Shown in pieces: positions 1-6,868 of a stretch of 8,283 nucleotides of DNA. Under the pieces are notes generated by a model. That model was not told where the DNA came from. It made no database searches and was given only the letters and a program-made list of their open reading frames with translations. The stretch is from an uncultured Clostridia bacterium. GTDB lineage: Bacteria; Bacillota; Clostridia; HGM11514. The translations under genes were made by a program, and so were the position numbers. The stretch spans positions 1-8,283 of the forward strand of contig CAKSSZ010000054.1 of the NCBI GenBank assembly GCA_934489915.1. The letters are read 5' to 3'. Every line of letters begins with the position of its first letter. Within the stretch, counting starts at the first letter, position 1.

Positions 1-2056
1 GCACCAAGCCCTTTGATGATGCGGAGAAAAATTCTCCGATTCGTTCCTTTAAGTAAAAATGCTCCGGCGCAGTAAGTGCAGAATCCTTTGTCAACACCTG
101 CTCTGACGCCTGTGACGCCAACTGCACCAAATCACTGTCTGTAAATAAATTGGCAATCTTCAGTTCCGGCACACCGTGCTGCCGGGTTCCGAAAAACTCT
201 CCCATTCCCCGCAGCTCTAAATCCTTTTGTGCCAGCACGAAACCGTTTTCTGTCCGGCTCATAATTTTCATGCGCTGCCGTGCCACGGGAGAATTGCTCC
301 GGCAAATTAAAATGCAGTAGGATTGGTGCGTTCCCCGACCGACGCGCCCCCGCAGCTGGTGCAGCTGGGACAGACCGAACCGCTCTGCATTTTCCACCAC
401 CATCACCGTTGCATTAGGCACATTCACCCCAACCTCAACCACCGTGGTACTGATCAGCACCTGCAATTCACCCGACGCAAACTGTTCCATGACCGCATCC
501 TTCTCCTTCAGCTTACCATGGAGCAGCCCCACCCGAAAATCGGCTAATTCTCTTGTTTGGAGCCGGGTAGCATATTCTGTCACCGCCTCCGCCTCCATAA
601 AATCGGAAGGATCCACCAGCGGGCAGATAATATATGCCTGTCGCCCGGCTTCCAGCTCCTTCCGGATAAAATGATAAATCCTGTCATGCATGGCTTCTCC
701 CACCGCATAGGTGCGGATCGCCTGTCGGCCGGGGGGCAATTGATCGATGGCCGATACATCCAGATCCCCGTACAGAGTCAGCGCCAGCGTACGGGGGATC
801 GGCGTTGCCGTCATCACCAGCATATTGGTATCCCATCCGTGAGAGAGCGCCGCCCGCTGACGTACACCGAACCGATGCTGCTCATCGGTAATCACCAATC
901 CCAGTGACCGGAAGGTAATCTCCTCAGACAGCACCGCATGGGTTCCAATGACCAAATCCACCCCTGCGGCAATAGCGTCTAAAGCAGCCTGCCGTTCCTT
1001 CTTTTTCATTTTCCCGGTCAAAAGCACCACAGACCGCTCCGGAAAAGGGGCAAAAAACCGTTGAAAGGACTCCAGATGCTGCCGGGCTAAAATTTCGGTA
1101 GGTGCCATTAATACAGATTGAAATCCGCTGCACGCCGCCCCATAGACAGCGCAGGCCGCCACTACCGTTTTCCCGGATCCTACATCCCCCTGCACCAGGC
1201 GATTCATCGCACGTTCCTGCTGTAAATCCGCCATGATTTCTCCCACCACCCGCCGCTGTGCGTCCGTCAGCGAGTACGGCAGGGAATCAATCAGTTCCGA
1301 AACCTTCTCAGTATGGGAAAAGGGGCGGGTATGCACTCTCCTGCGATTGCCCCGCAGCAGCCGCAGTCCCGTCCCTAACAAAAACAGTTCTTCAAATGCA
1401 AGGCGCCGCTTTGCCAATGCCAGACTATGGGCGTCCTTGGGAAAATGGATTTGCTCCAACGCAAAATTGATTTCACACAGCCGGTACTCCTCCCGAAAGG
1501 AAGCAGAAAAAATATCCTCCAATGCTCCTTGGGAAAGCAGCAGGCACTGGCGCACCGTATTCATGCAAACCTTTTGGCTCAGCCCGGCAGTCAGCGGATA
1601 TTTGGGGAAAATATGCCCGCAGATCTTCCCGGCCTGTTCCATCGGCTCCGCCTCCGTCACGGTCAGCTGCCGTTCCCGGCCGGAGCGGGTCACTTTGCCC
1701 AGCAGGACATATTCCTTCCCCCGTTCCAGCCGCCCTGCCAGATATTTTTGATTAAAGATCACCACCGGCATGGAACCCGACTGATCCGAAACCGCACAGC
1801 GGAACAGGGAACAGTTCCGGCGAACCCGATGCTCCTGCGGATTGACCATCGCCCAGGCACGAACGCACACCGTCTCCCCTTCCCGGCATTGATTTAAAGG
1901 GGTGATCCCGGTTCGATCCTCATAATCCCGCGGAAAAAAGTAGAGCAGATCCCGCACCGTTTCAATGCCAAGAGAGCGGAAGGCTTTCGCCCGCTGCTCT
2001 CCTACGCCTTTTACATATTGAATTGGCTGCGCCATCAGCTCATGTTCCCGTTTCAT
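1..2056 (-). CDS. recG: ATP-dependent DNA helicase RecG (3' end cut by window edge)
   Basis: RecG is a cytoplasmic superfamily 2 translocase that binds branched DNA and remodels stalled forks and Holliday junctions. I translated the minus strand here without a break for 685 codons, with no stop before the window edge. Since family members are usually about 680-695 residues, only a few C-terminal residues should be missing. Visible parts: an N-terminal helix-hairpin-like segment (PIQYVKGVGEQRAK, about residues 11-24), the wedge/OB region that follows, Walker A GDVGSGKT (290-297), the DEQH box (391-394), TATPIPRTLA, the STTVVEVGVNVPNA helicase motif, HQLRGRVGRG motif VI (566-575), and the RecG-typical DLELRGMGEFFGTRQHG segment. 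ATG at 2056 is the first start in frame after the fakA stop. Its ribosome binding site is weak (GGGA, 11 bases away). An ATG at 2035 is an alternative. recG after yloU-yloV is a recurring Bacillota order. Confidence 0.97.
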   Translation of the reverse strand, partial: MKREHELMAQPIQYVKGVGEQRAKAFRSLGIETVRDLLYFFPRDYEDRTGITPLNQCREGETVCVRAWAMVNPQEHRVRRNCSLFRCAVSDQSGSMPVVIFNQKYLAGRLERGKEYVLLGKVTRSGRERQLTVTEAEPMEQAGKICGHIFPKYPLTAGLSQKVCMNTVRQCLLLSQGALEDIFSASFREEYRLCEINFALEQIHFPKDAHSLALAKRRLAFEELFLLGTGLRLLRGNRRRVHTRPFSHTEKVSELIDSLPYSLTDAQRRVVGEIMADLQQERAMNRLVQGDVGSGKTVVAACAVYGAACSGFQSVLMAPTEILARQHLESFQRFFAPFPERSVVLLTGKMKKKERQAALDAIAAGVDLVIGTHAVLSEEITFRSLGLVITDEQHRFGVRQRAALSHGWDTNMLVMTATPIPRTLALTLYGDLDVSAIDQLPPGRQAIRTYAVGEAMHDRIYHFIRKELEAGRQAYIICPLVDPSDFMEAEAVTEYATRLQTRELADFRVGLLHGKLKEKDAVMEQFASGELQVLISTTVVEVGVNVPNATVMVVENAERFGLSQLHQLRGRVGRGTHQSYCILICRSNSPVARQRMKIMSRTENGFVLAQKDLELRGMGEFFGTRQHGVPELKIANLFTDSDLVQLASQASEQVLTKDSALTAPEHFYLKERIGEFFSASSKGLV

Positions 2057-2101
2057 ATCGCCGTCATTCCCATCAGGCGGACGTCCGCCTTTGTATCTTT
2101 C
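2057..2101 (-). promoter_or_regulatory. fakA-recG intergenic spacer with 16-base perfect palindrome
   Basis: The 45 bases between the fakA stop and the recG start contain AGGCGGACGTCCGCCT at 2075-2090, a perfect inverted repeat. As RNA it could fold into a six-pair G/C-rich stem with an ACGT loop, ending about 18 bases before the recG ATG. On the minus strand it is followed by GATGGG rather than a T run, so it is not a classical terminator for the operon. On the plus strand it is followed by a T-rich stretch (TTTGTATCTTT). It could be a dyad operator, an RNA processing or stabilising hairpin, or a partial attenuator. The function is inference. Confidence 0.5.
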
Positions 2102-3691
2102 TTATTCCACTGAAAGAATATAATGATAAACCGGCTGGCCGCCGCTATAGCAGGAAACATCGCAATCCTCAAAGGCTTCTTCAATCTGTTCCGCCAATGC
2201 CTGCGCCGCCGTCTCTTCCACTTCTTCTCCAAAATAGACAGTAATCATGCTGCTGTCCTCTGTCACCAAAGTCTTTAATGCGCCCAGCGCTGCGCTTTCG
2301 CAATCCTTCTCGGCGCAAACAATCCCTTCTTTGGTTACGCCGATAAAATCGCCCTCCTGCACCTGCACATCGCCGATTTCCGTATCCCGCACCGCACAGG
2401 TAATGGAGGCAGTTTCTACCTGGTTTAACGCTCCGCACATCCGGTCAAAATTTTCAGCCGGACTGAGTTCCGGTGCATAGACCGTCAATGCGGCAATGCA
2501 CTGGGGAACGGTTTTGGAAGGAACAATTTTTACGGTGCAATCCTTCACCATTTCCGCCGCCTGATTGGCAGCCATAATAATATTTTTGTTATTCGGGAAT
2601 ACAAATACCGTTTCTCCGTTGGCTGCTTTTACAGCATTTGCAATATCCTCCGCACTGGGGTTCATAGTCTGACCGCCCGGGATCAGTTCGTTCAGCCCCA
2701 GCTGACAAAGCATGCTTTGCAAGCCCTCTCCCGCACACACGCCGACAAATGCCACCGCTTTGCGAGCTACCGCCTTGGCCGCTGCCTGTTCTTTCATATT
2801 ATCAATCTTAATGTCGGTCAGCCGGCCTACGCTCAAGGCATATTGCAGCGCCAGATCCGGGTGATCCGTATGCACATGCACCTTGGCAAAATCCACATCG
2901 TCAATCACCAGCACGCAATCCCCGATTTTTTTCAGACTGCGTTCAATAGCGGCTGCTTTTTTCGCCGGAGAATCCTTTAAAATAATCAGCTCGGTGCAAT
3001 AGGTAAAGGGGCTGGTTGCATGGATCTGCTCTGAGGAAAGCTCCACCGGCTCTACCGCCTCTGCCTCATTCTGAGAAAGCTCCACCGGCTCCCCGTGGGT
3101 CAGCGCATAAAAAGCGCCCTCTAAAATTTTTAATAATCCTAAGCCCCCTGCGTCTACCACGCCGGCTTGCTTTAATACCGGCAGCTGCTCCGGCGTTTTT
3201 TCCAACGCCGCCCGCGCCCCTTCGATCACAGCTTCTAACTGCTCTTCTTCAGAGTCTGCTGCCTCGGCTCCTGCCTCAGCCCCCTTTCGGGCAACAGTTA
3301 AAATGGTGCCTTCCGTCGGGTTCATCACCGCCCGGTAAGCCACCGCAACCGCCTCCTGATAAGCGTCCGCAAACAGGGGAACGCTCCCCTCTTCCGCTGT
3401 GCCCAGGCCTTTGGCAAAGCCCCGCAGGAACTGAGATAAAATCACGCCGGAATTCCCCCGTGCGCCCCGCAGCGCTGCGCCTGCCGCTTTATCTGCCGCC
3501 TGCGCCAAGGGCAGGGACGGGTATTTTTTCATTTCCTGCGCCGCCGCCGTCATGGTTTTTGCCATGTTGGTTCCCGTGTCTCCGTCCGGCACGGGGAACA
3601 CGTTCATATCATTGACTGTCTGCTTATAATTTTCCAAGTGATTAGCCGCAGAAATAATCATAGCAGAAAATAATGCTCCGTCTATCTTCAA
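2102..3691 (-). CDS. fakA: Fatty acid kinase catalytic subunit FakA (DAK2/YloV family)
   Basis: FakA phosphorylates fatty acids presented by a DegV-family FakB protein, giving acyl-phosphate for phospholipid synthesis. No fakB is in this window. The 529 residues compare with about 550 in Staphylococcus and Bacillus homologues. The N-terminal DAK2/DhaL-like kinase domain (about 1-200) carries PVPDGDTGTNM, whose D36 and D38 are expected metal ligands, plus GARGNSGVILSQ (76-87) and KQAGVVDAGGLGLL. The middle domain has C232 and HVHTD (H272, H274), which resemble the Cys/His set I recall as functional in S. aureus FakA. The C-terminal DegV-like domain ends with GGQPVYHYILSVE. The start is TTG, with GGAGG eight bases upstream. 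The N-terminus KIDGALFSAMII matches the family, so the TTG is preferred over the ATG at codon 11. The gene follows asp23 by 15 bases. Confidence 0.93.
   Translation of the reverse strand: MKIDGALFSAMIISAANHLENYKQTVNDMNVFPVPDGDTGTNMAKTMTAAAQEMKKYPSLPLAQAADKAAGAALRGARGNSGVILSQFLRGFAKGLGTAEEGSVPLFADAYQEAVAVAYRAVMNPTEGTILTVARKGAEAGAEAADSEEEQLEAVIEGARAALEKTPEQLPVLKQAGVVDAGGLGLLKILEGAFYALTHGEPVELSQNEAEAVEPVELSSEQIHATSPFTYCTELIILKDSPAKKAAAIERSLKKIGDCVLVIDDVDFAKVHVHTDHPDLALQYALSVGRLTDIKIDNMKEQAAAKAVARKAVAFVGVCAGEGLQSMLCQLGLNELIPGGQTMNPSAEDIANAVKAANGETVFVFPNNKNIIMAANQAAEMVKDCTVKIVPSKTVPQCIAALTVYAPELSPAENFDRMCGALNQVETASITCAVRDTEIGDVQVQEGDFIGVTKEGIVCAEKDCESAALGALKTLVTEDSSMITVYFGEEVEETAAQALAEQIEEAFEDCDVSCYSGGQPVYHYILSVE
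3036..3091 (-). repeat. Short direct repeat inside the fakA interdomain linker
   Basis: Seventeen identical bases (plus strand gaaagctccaccggctc) occur at 3036-3052 and again at 3075-3091, a period of 39 bases or 13 codons. They encode EPVELS at FakA residues 201-206 and 214-219. The repeat lies in the acidic linker between the DAK2 kinase domain and the middle domain, and it keeps the reading frame. It looks like a small in-frame duplication in a length-tolerant linker. The repeat is seen directly; its origin is inference. Confidence 0.7.
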
Positions 3692-3699
3692 TGTTTCTT

Positions 3700-3704
3700 C
3701 CTCC
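3700..3704 (-). promoter_or_regulatory. Ribosome binding site that fixes the TTG start of fakA
   Basis: The minus strand reads GGAGG followed by eight bases (AAGAAACA) and then TTG AAG ATA GAC. The spacing is right for initiation at the TTG, and no ATG lies between the asp23 stop and this codon. The next ATG is ten codons inside the conserved N-terminus. Confidence 0.8.
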
Positions 3705-3706
3705 GA

Positions 3707-4060
3707 TCAATCCACTCTGATACCGTCTACGCATACCAGAACCTTTTCCAGCACAACGCCGGTCATTTCCTCTACCATATAGCTGACGGTCGAAATAATA
3801 TTATCTGCGATTGCCGCAATATTAACGCCATGCTCCACCATAATATGCAGCTCCAGAGAAACGACGTTATCCTTTTGCGTTACCCGAACTCCCTTTGCCA
3901 TATTTTCTTTTCTCAGCAGGTTCACAATGCCGTCTCGCTTGCCTTTTACCGTCATTCCAACCACGCCGTAGCAGCGGGTTGCCACGCTCCCGGCAATGAG
4001 ACCAATGACCTGATCGGTAACTTCAATGATGCCGTACTTGGTTTCAGTTACTATGCTCAT
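3707..4060 (-). CDS. Asp23/Gls24 family envelope stress protein (YloU type)
   Basis: A small Asp23-family protein (DUF322) of 117 residues, close to the roughly 120 of B. subtilis YloU. The family sequence pattern is present: MSIVTETKYGIIEVTDQVIG at the start, then CYGVVGM, a KENMAKGV segment and the LHIMVEHGVNIAAIADNI core strand-helix. Staphylococcal Asp23 is a membrane-associated cell-envelope protein held by a partner. The exact job of the YloU branch is not established, though its constant pairing with fakA suggests a link to lipid metabolism or the envelope. A longer reading from the ATG at 4084 adds eight residues but has no ribosome binding site. The ATG at 4060 has GGAAAGGG upstream and matches the family N-terminus, so I chose it. 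It is the first gene after the promoter. Confidence 0.9.
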   Translation of the reverse strand: MSIVTETKYGIIEVTDQVIGLIAGSVATRCYGVVGMTVKGKRDGIVNLLRKENMAKGVRVTQKDNVVSLELHIMVEHGVNIAAIADNIISTVSYMVEEMTGVVLEKVLVCVDGIRVD

Positions 4061-4071
4061 CGTATCACGCA

Positions 4072-4079
4072 CCCTTTCC
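4072..4079 (-). promoter_or_regulatory. Ribosome binding site deciding the asp23-like gene start
   Basis: GGAAAGGG lies 11 bases before the ATG at 4060. The competing ATG at 4084 is preceded only by A/T-rich sequence without purine-rich complementarity to 16S rRNA. The spacing is slightly long, so the call is moderate. Confidence 0.6.
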
Positions 4080-4106
4080 AACATTACAATTCTATTACAT
4101 AAGGTT

Positions 4107-4115
4107 ATTATACCA
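4107..4115 (-). promoter_or_regulatory. Extended -10 promoter for the asp23-fakA-recG unit
   Basis: The minus strand reads TGGTATAAT, a perfect TATAAT (4107-4112) with the TGn extension just upstream. No good TTGACA-like -35 is found at 16-19 bases: the candidates TAGCAT and GTAGCA match at two and three positions. That fits an extended -10 promoter of the housekeeping sigma factor. A start near 4100 would give a leader of about 40 bases before the ATG at 4060. The site lies in the only A/T-rich intergenic gap of the window, right after the ATPase gene. Confidence 0.7.
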
Positions 4116-4142
4116 CGCTTTTCTGAAAAATGCTACCCTTTT

Positions 4143-5819
4143 TTATAAATTTATTACACAATTTCTTTCCCCGGCTGCCTGAACCAAGGAAACATCCCGT
4201 TTTCGACAGGTAAACAGCAAAATCTGCACGCCTTCCTCCCGGGCATATTCGGTCAGCGCTCCAACGGTGCGCTCCGCTCCGGCATCGTCATACTGCATGA
4301 GAACATCATCCAGAAAAACGGGGATTTTCTGCTCCATGCAGGAGAGCATTGCCAGCCTGCACGCCAAATATGCCTGGTCATAAACCCCGCCGGAAAATGC
4401 GTCCGCCGGGTGTGCCTGGCTGCCCTCATTCAGCAGCAGGCGATAATCCCGGCCGATTCTCAGCTCTTGATAACGTCCGTCTGTCATATCAGAAAGCAAT
4501 GCTCCCGCCCGTCGGTTTAAGGTCATGCCGAATTGCTGCTCCATGCGGGCATACGCCCGCTCCAGTCCGTCCCGGGTCAATTGCAAAATTTCTTCCTGCT
4601 CTGCAAGGGCTGCCCGCTTTTGTTCCCATTCCCGGATTGCAGCAGACAGCATATCCGGCGTTCTTCCATCCGGGAACAGATGTGCCTGCTCCTGGCGCAG
4701 CCGCTCCTGTGTGGCTGCAAGCTCGGTCAGCCGTCGGTACAGCTCCTCCTCTGTGCAGGCAGAAAGTCCTCCTGCGCATTCCGGCCGTGTGCCGGTTTTG
4801 TCGGGCGCTCCCTCTTCCCCACTGACCGAGTGAGCATACATTCTGGAAAACTCCGCCCGATCGGAGGCGCCGTATTGCTTCCAGGGGCAGGGGCAGCACA
4901 GCCAGAAGAGCAGCCCTGCCGCCCCGGCCGCTGCCGCCGCAAGCATCGCAGCGGGGAGCCGGTTCCAAGCGCCGTACAAAATACCGATTCCTCCCGCCGC
5001 TGCTGCCGCAAGACCAAGAAAGCGATATTTCCCGGCAGACATTACCCGGGCAAATTCCTCCGGCGAACAAATCGGTTGGCTGCGGACGTTCCCACCCTGC
5101 TTACCTTGCTGCGACCGCCTGCTCTCCAATTCCTGCCCAATGGCCGCCTCCTCCCGCGCCTGCTTTTGCAGTTCTGCCAAGCCGACTGTACCTGTCTCGG
5201 CTCGCTCCAGTGCTTTTTTATATTCCTCCCGCAGGGAAACCAGCCGATCCTCCGCTTGATTGAGCAGCCCCCCTCGCCCCCGCTTGGCACGTAAGACGTT
5301 CAGCCGCTGATCCAGCGCACGCATGCAGGCGGCATAGGACAAAGCAGCGTCCCCCGTTTGTTCCAGGTTGGCCCGCCGTTCTGCAATCTCATCCGTCCCT
5401 TTTTTGGAAATCATCAGCTGTGCCTGCGCAACATATGCCGTCTTTTCAAAAGTTTCTTCCCCCAGGTCAAATAATATCCGCCCGGGTGCGGCAGAAAGGG
5501 GTATTTCCCGCCCGGTGACGCCGTCAAACAACATCCGCCGATCCTGACGGGCAGAAGCGCCAAACTGCACCTGCAGCACCCATCGGGTGCCTTTCTCATC
5601 AGCCAGGCAAATCCGCCCCCCTGCGGGGGTGCCGTCCCAGGGCAACAGGCACCCCCGCTCCCCCCGTCCGATCCCATAAAAAGCAGAACGAAGAAAGTGA
5701 AGCAAAGTGCTTTTCCCTGCCCCGTTTTCTCCGTAAATTACCGTCAGCCCGGCTCCGGGAGAAAGCTTGGTATCCTTCAGCCGGCCAAAGCCGTCAATCT
5801 TAATTTCTTCTATTCTCAT
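4143..5819 (-). CDS. SbcC/YhaN-like AAA ATPase with central membrane hairpin
   Basis: A Rad50/SbcC-type ATPase, probably partner of the adjacent nuclease. The N-terminus (MRIEEIKIDGFGRLKD) and Walker A GENGAGKST (30-38) form one half of the ATPase head. The C-terminus gives the signature FSGGVYDQAYLACRLA (475-490) and Walker B IPVFLDD (499-505). Between them are two short charged helical stretches (about 183-240 and 355-428, likely coiled coil) flanking two hydrophobic segments (about 266-283 and 288-308). The latter predict a membrane hairpin, followed by CCPC (308-311). At 558 residues it is far shorter than YhaN or SbcC (roughly 950-1050). In LLFTCRKRD, Arg539 sits where many ABC-type ATPases have a switch histidine. 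Its ATG overlaps the nuclease stop as ATGA, with GGGAG seven bases upstream. The ATPase family is secure; the specific function is not known. Confidence 0.85.
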   Translation of the reverse strand: MRIEEIKIDGFGRLKDTKLSPGAGLTVIYGENGAGKSTLLHFLRSAFYGIGRGERGCLLPWDGTPAGGRICLADEKGTRWVLQVQFGASARQDRRMLFDGVTGREIPLSAAPGRILFDLGEETFEKTAYVAQAQLMISKKGTDEIAERRANLEQTGDAALSYAACMRALDQRLNVLRAKRGRGGLLNQAEDRLVSLREEYKKALERAETGTVGLAELQKQAREEAAIGQELESRRSQQGKQGGNVRSQPICSPEEFARVMSAGKYRFLGLAAAAAGGIGILYGAWNRLPAAMLAAAAAGAAGLLFWLCCPCPWKQYGASDRAEFSRMYAHSVSGEEGAPDKTGTRPECAGGLSACTEEELYRRLTELAATQERLRQEQAHLFPDGRTPDMLSAAIREWEQKRAALAEQEEILQLTRDGLERAYARMEQQFGMTLNRRAGALLSDMTDGRYQELRIGRDYRLLLNEGSQAHPADAFSGGVYDQAYLACRLAMLSCMEQKIPVFLDDVLMQYDDAGAERTVGALTEYAREEGVQILLFTCRKRDVSLVQAAGERNCVINL

Positions 5820-6844
5820 AACGCATCTCCCGGCTTTCGCCCCTCCAGCAGCTCAACCCCCAGCTCCATGGCACGGCGTACCTTCTGACTGCTCCCTTGC
5901 TCCAGCATTTCTTTGACAAACAGCCCCCGCAGGGTATATTGATCTGCCAGGTCTTCATAGGAAAGATCCGGGCGCAGCCGGGTATGGATTTTTAAGTAAT
6001 AAAACTTTTCTCCGATCCGCTCCTGCAGCACCGCTTCCCGAAAGGGAAAAGCCGGGTGAACCGTCCCGCTCAGCACGATGCGCCAAGCGTCCCGCCCCGG
6101 CTCCGGGCAGGCGGAAAAAACGGCATGCTCCACTTCCTCATAGCTGCCCGCCCGGGACAATTCCACCGTAACAGACCGATACTGCCGCCCCGGCAGCGGC
6201 ACAAAGGACAGGCTGCGTGTTTCCCCTTCCATTTTTCCGGCAATCACGCCCTTTTGCCCCAGTTCGTCAAAGCCACCGCCCAACGGCACTCCGCTGTATG
6301 CCCAATTTTCCGTAAAATCCGAGCAGGAATGAACATGCCCCAGTGCGCAATAAGTAAAGGGTGCCAGCTCCTTGGGAGACAAGGGGTTATACTCTCCCCC
6401 GCCAACCTCACCGTGTACACAAAGCAGGTGGGGCTTTCCGGGGGGCAAAGAAACGCGTCCCACCGGTCTGCCCGCATTGCCGGTCACGGTAAAGCTCCCG
6501 CAGTCCACCGTTTCCGTTTCACCGCGGAACACATGCACCTGCTCTCCGAAGTCAAACAGCGCATAGGGAGAGCGGGGCGTATAGGGGTCATGGTTGCCCG
6601 GCGCAATAAACACATGGGGAATTCCTTTGAACTGCTCCCGCATTTGCTGCAGCTGCGCCAGGTCAAAATAGCTGTTGTCAAACAAATCACCTGCAATGAG
6701 CAGCACATCTGCCTTTCTCGCCATGGCGGCAATCCGCCCCAACAAATCCATTTGCTCCGCCCGGGCGGCGGCCGCCTTTACGGGGCTGTCCATCCCTGTA
6801 AACGGGCGGTTCAAATGCAGGTCTGCACAATGAATCAGCTTCAT
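5816..6844 (-). CDS. SbcD/YhaO-like metallophosphoesterase DNA nuclease
   Basis: A calcineurin-like phosphoesterase of the SbcD/Mre11 type, expected to cut DNA with two bound metal ions (usually Mn). In the 342-residue form all the family motifs are intact: CADLHL (D8, H10), IAGDLFD (D53), APGNHD (N84, H85), CVHGE (H144) and LGHVH (H170, H172). Then comes YSGVPLGGGFDELGQKGV, matching the usual SbcD/YhaO stretch that closes the catalytic domain, and a C-terminal cap region (about 225-342). A GTG at 6850 would add two residues. The ATG at 6844 is preferred because AAGGAGG sits seven bases before it, whereas it nearly touches the GTG. The gene lies 24 bases after trhP and overlaps the ATPase by four bases, so translation of nuclease and ATPase is probably coupled. 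B. subtilis YhaO, paired with YhaN, is the closest described arrangement. Substrate and role in this organism are unknown. Confidence 0.9.
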   Translation of the reverse strand: MKLIHCADLHLNRPFTGMDSPVKAAAARAEQMDLLGRIAAMARKADVLLIAGDLFDNSYFDLAQLQQMREQFKGIPHVFIAPGNHDPYTPRSPYALFDFGEQVHVFRGETETVDCGSFTVTGNAGRPVGRVSLPPGKPHLLCVHGEVGGGEYNPLSPKELAPFTYCALGHVHSCSDFTENWAYSGVPLGGGFDELGQKGVIAGKMEGETRSLSFVPLPGRQYRSVTVELSRAGSYEEVEHAVFSACPEPGRDAWRIVLSGTVHPAFPFREAVLQERIGEKFYYLKIHTRLRPDLSYEDLADQYTLRGLFVKEMLEQGSSQKVRRAMELGVELLEGRKPGDAL

Positions 6845-6851
6845 CCTCACC

Positions 6852-6858
6852 CCTCCTT
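6852..6858 (-). promoter_or_regulatory. Ribosome binding site choosing ATG over GTG for the nuclease
   Basis: AAGGAGG is followed by seven bases (GGTGAGG) and the ATG at 6844. The GTG at 6850 lies within one base of the site and would be badly spaced, so the protein should begin MKLIHCADLHL. Confidence 0.75.
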
Positions 6859-6868
6859 TTCGGGTTAC

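Noticed and set aside
924..1133. Minus-strand 69-codon frame
   Set aside because: It lies inside recG in a shifted frame; the recG frame carries the helicase motifs without a break.
2075..2100. Palindrome plus T-rich tract as a plus-strand terminator
   Set aside because: The stem is short (six pairs) and the tract TTTGTATCTTT is interrupted. No plus-strand gene would need it, so it is kept only as a palindrome of unknown role.
3016..3615. Proline-rich plus-strand open frame of 199 codons
   Set aside because: It lies opposite the conserved DAK2 domain of fakA. The proline richness comes from the reverse of Gly/Ala/Glu codons.
4085..4142. Possible rho-independent terminator after the ATPase gene
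   Set aside because: The gap has A and T runs but no G/C-rich stem, so a terminator cannot be supported.
4489..5070. Minus-strand open frame of 193 codons overlapping the ATPase in another frame
   Set aside because: The ATPase frame holds the domain motifs; this one is Gly/Arg/Cys-rich with no family resemblance.
4533..5294. Plus-strand open frame of 253 codons
   Set aside because: It is antisense to the ATPase gene, with a Leu/Pro/Arg/Cys-rich composition and no domain; a codon-bias shadow.
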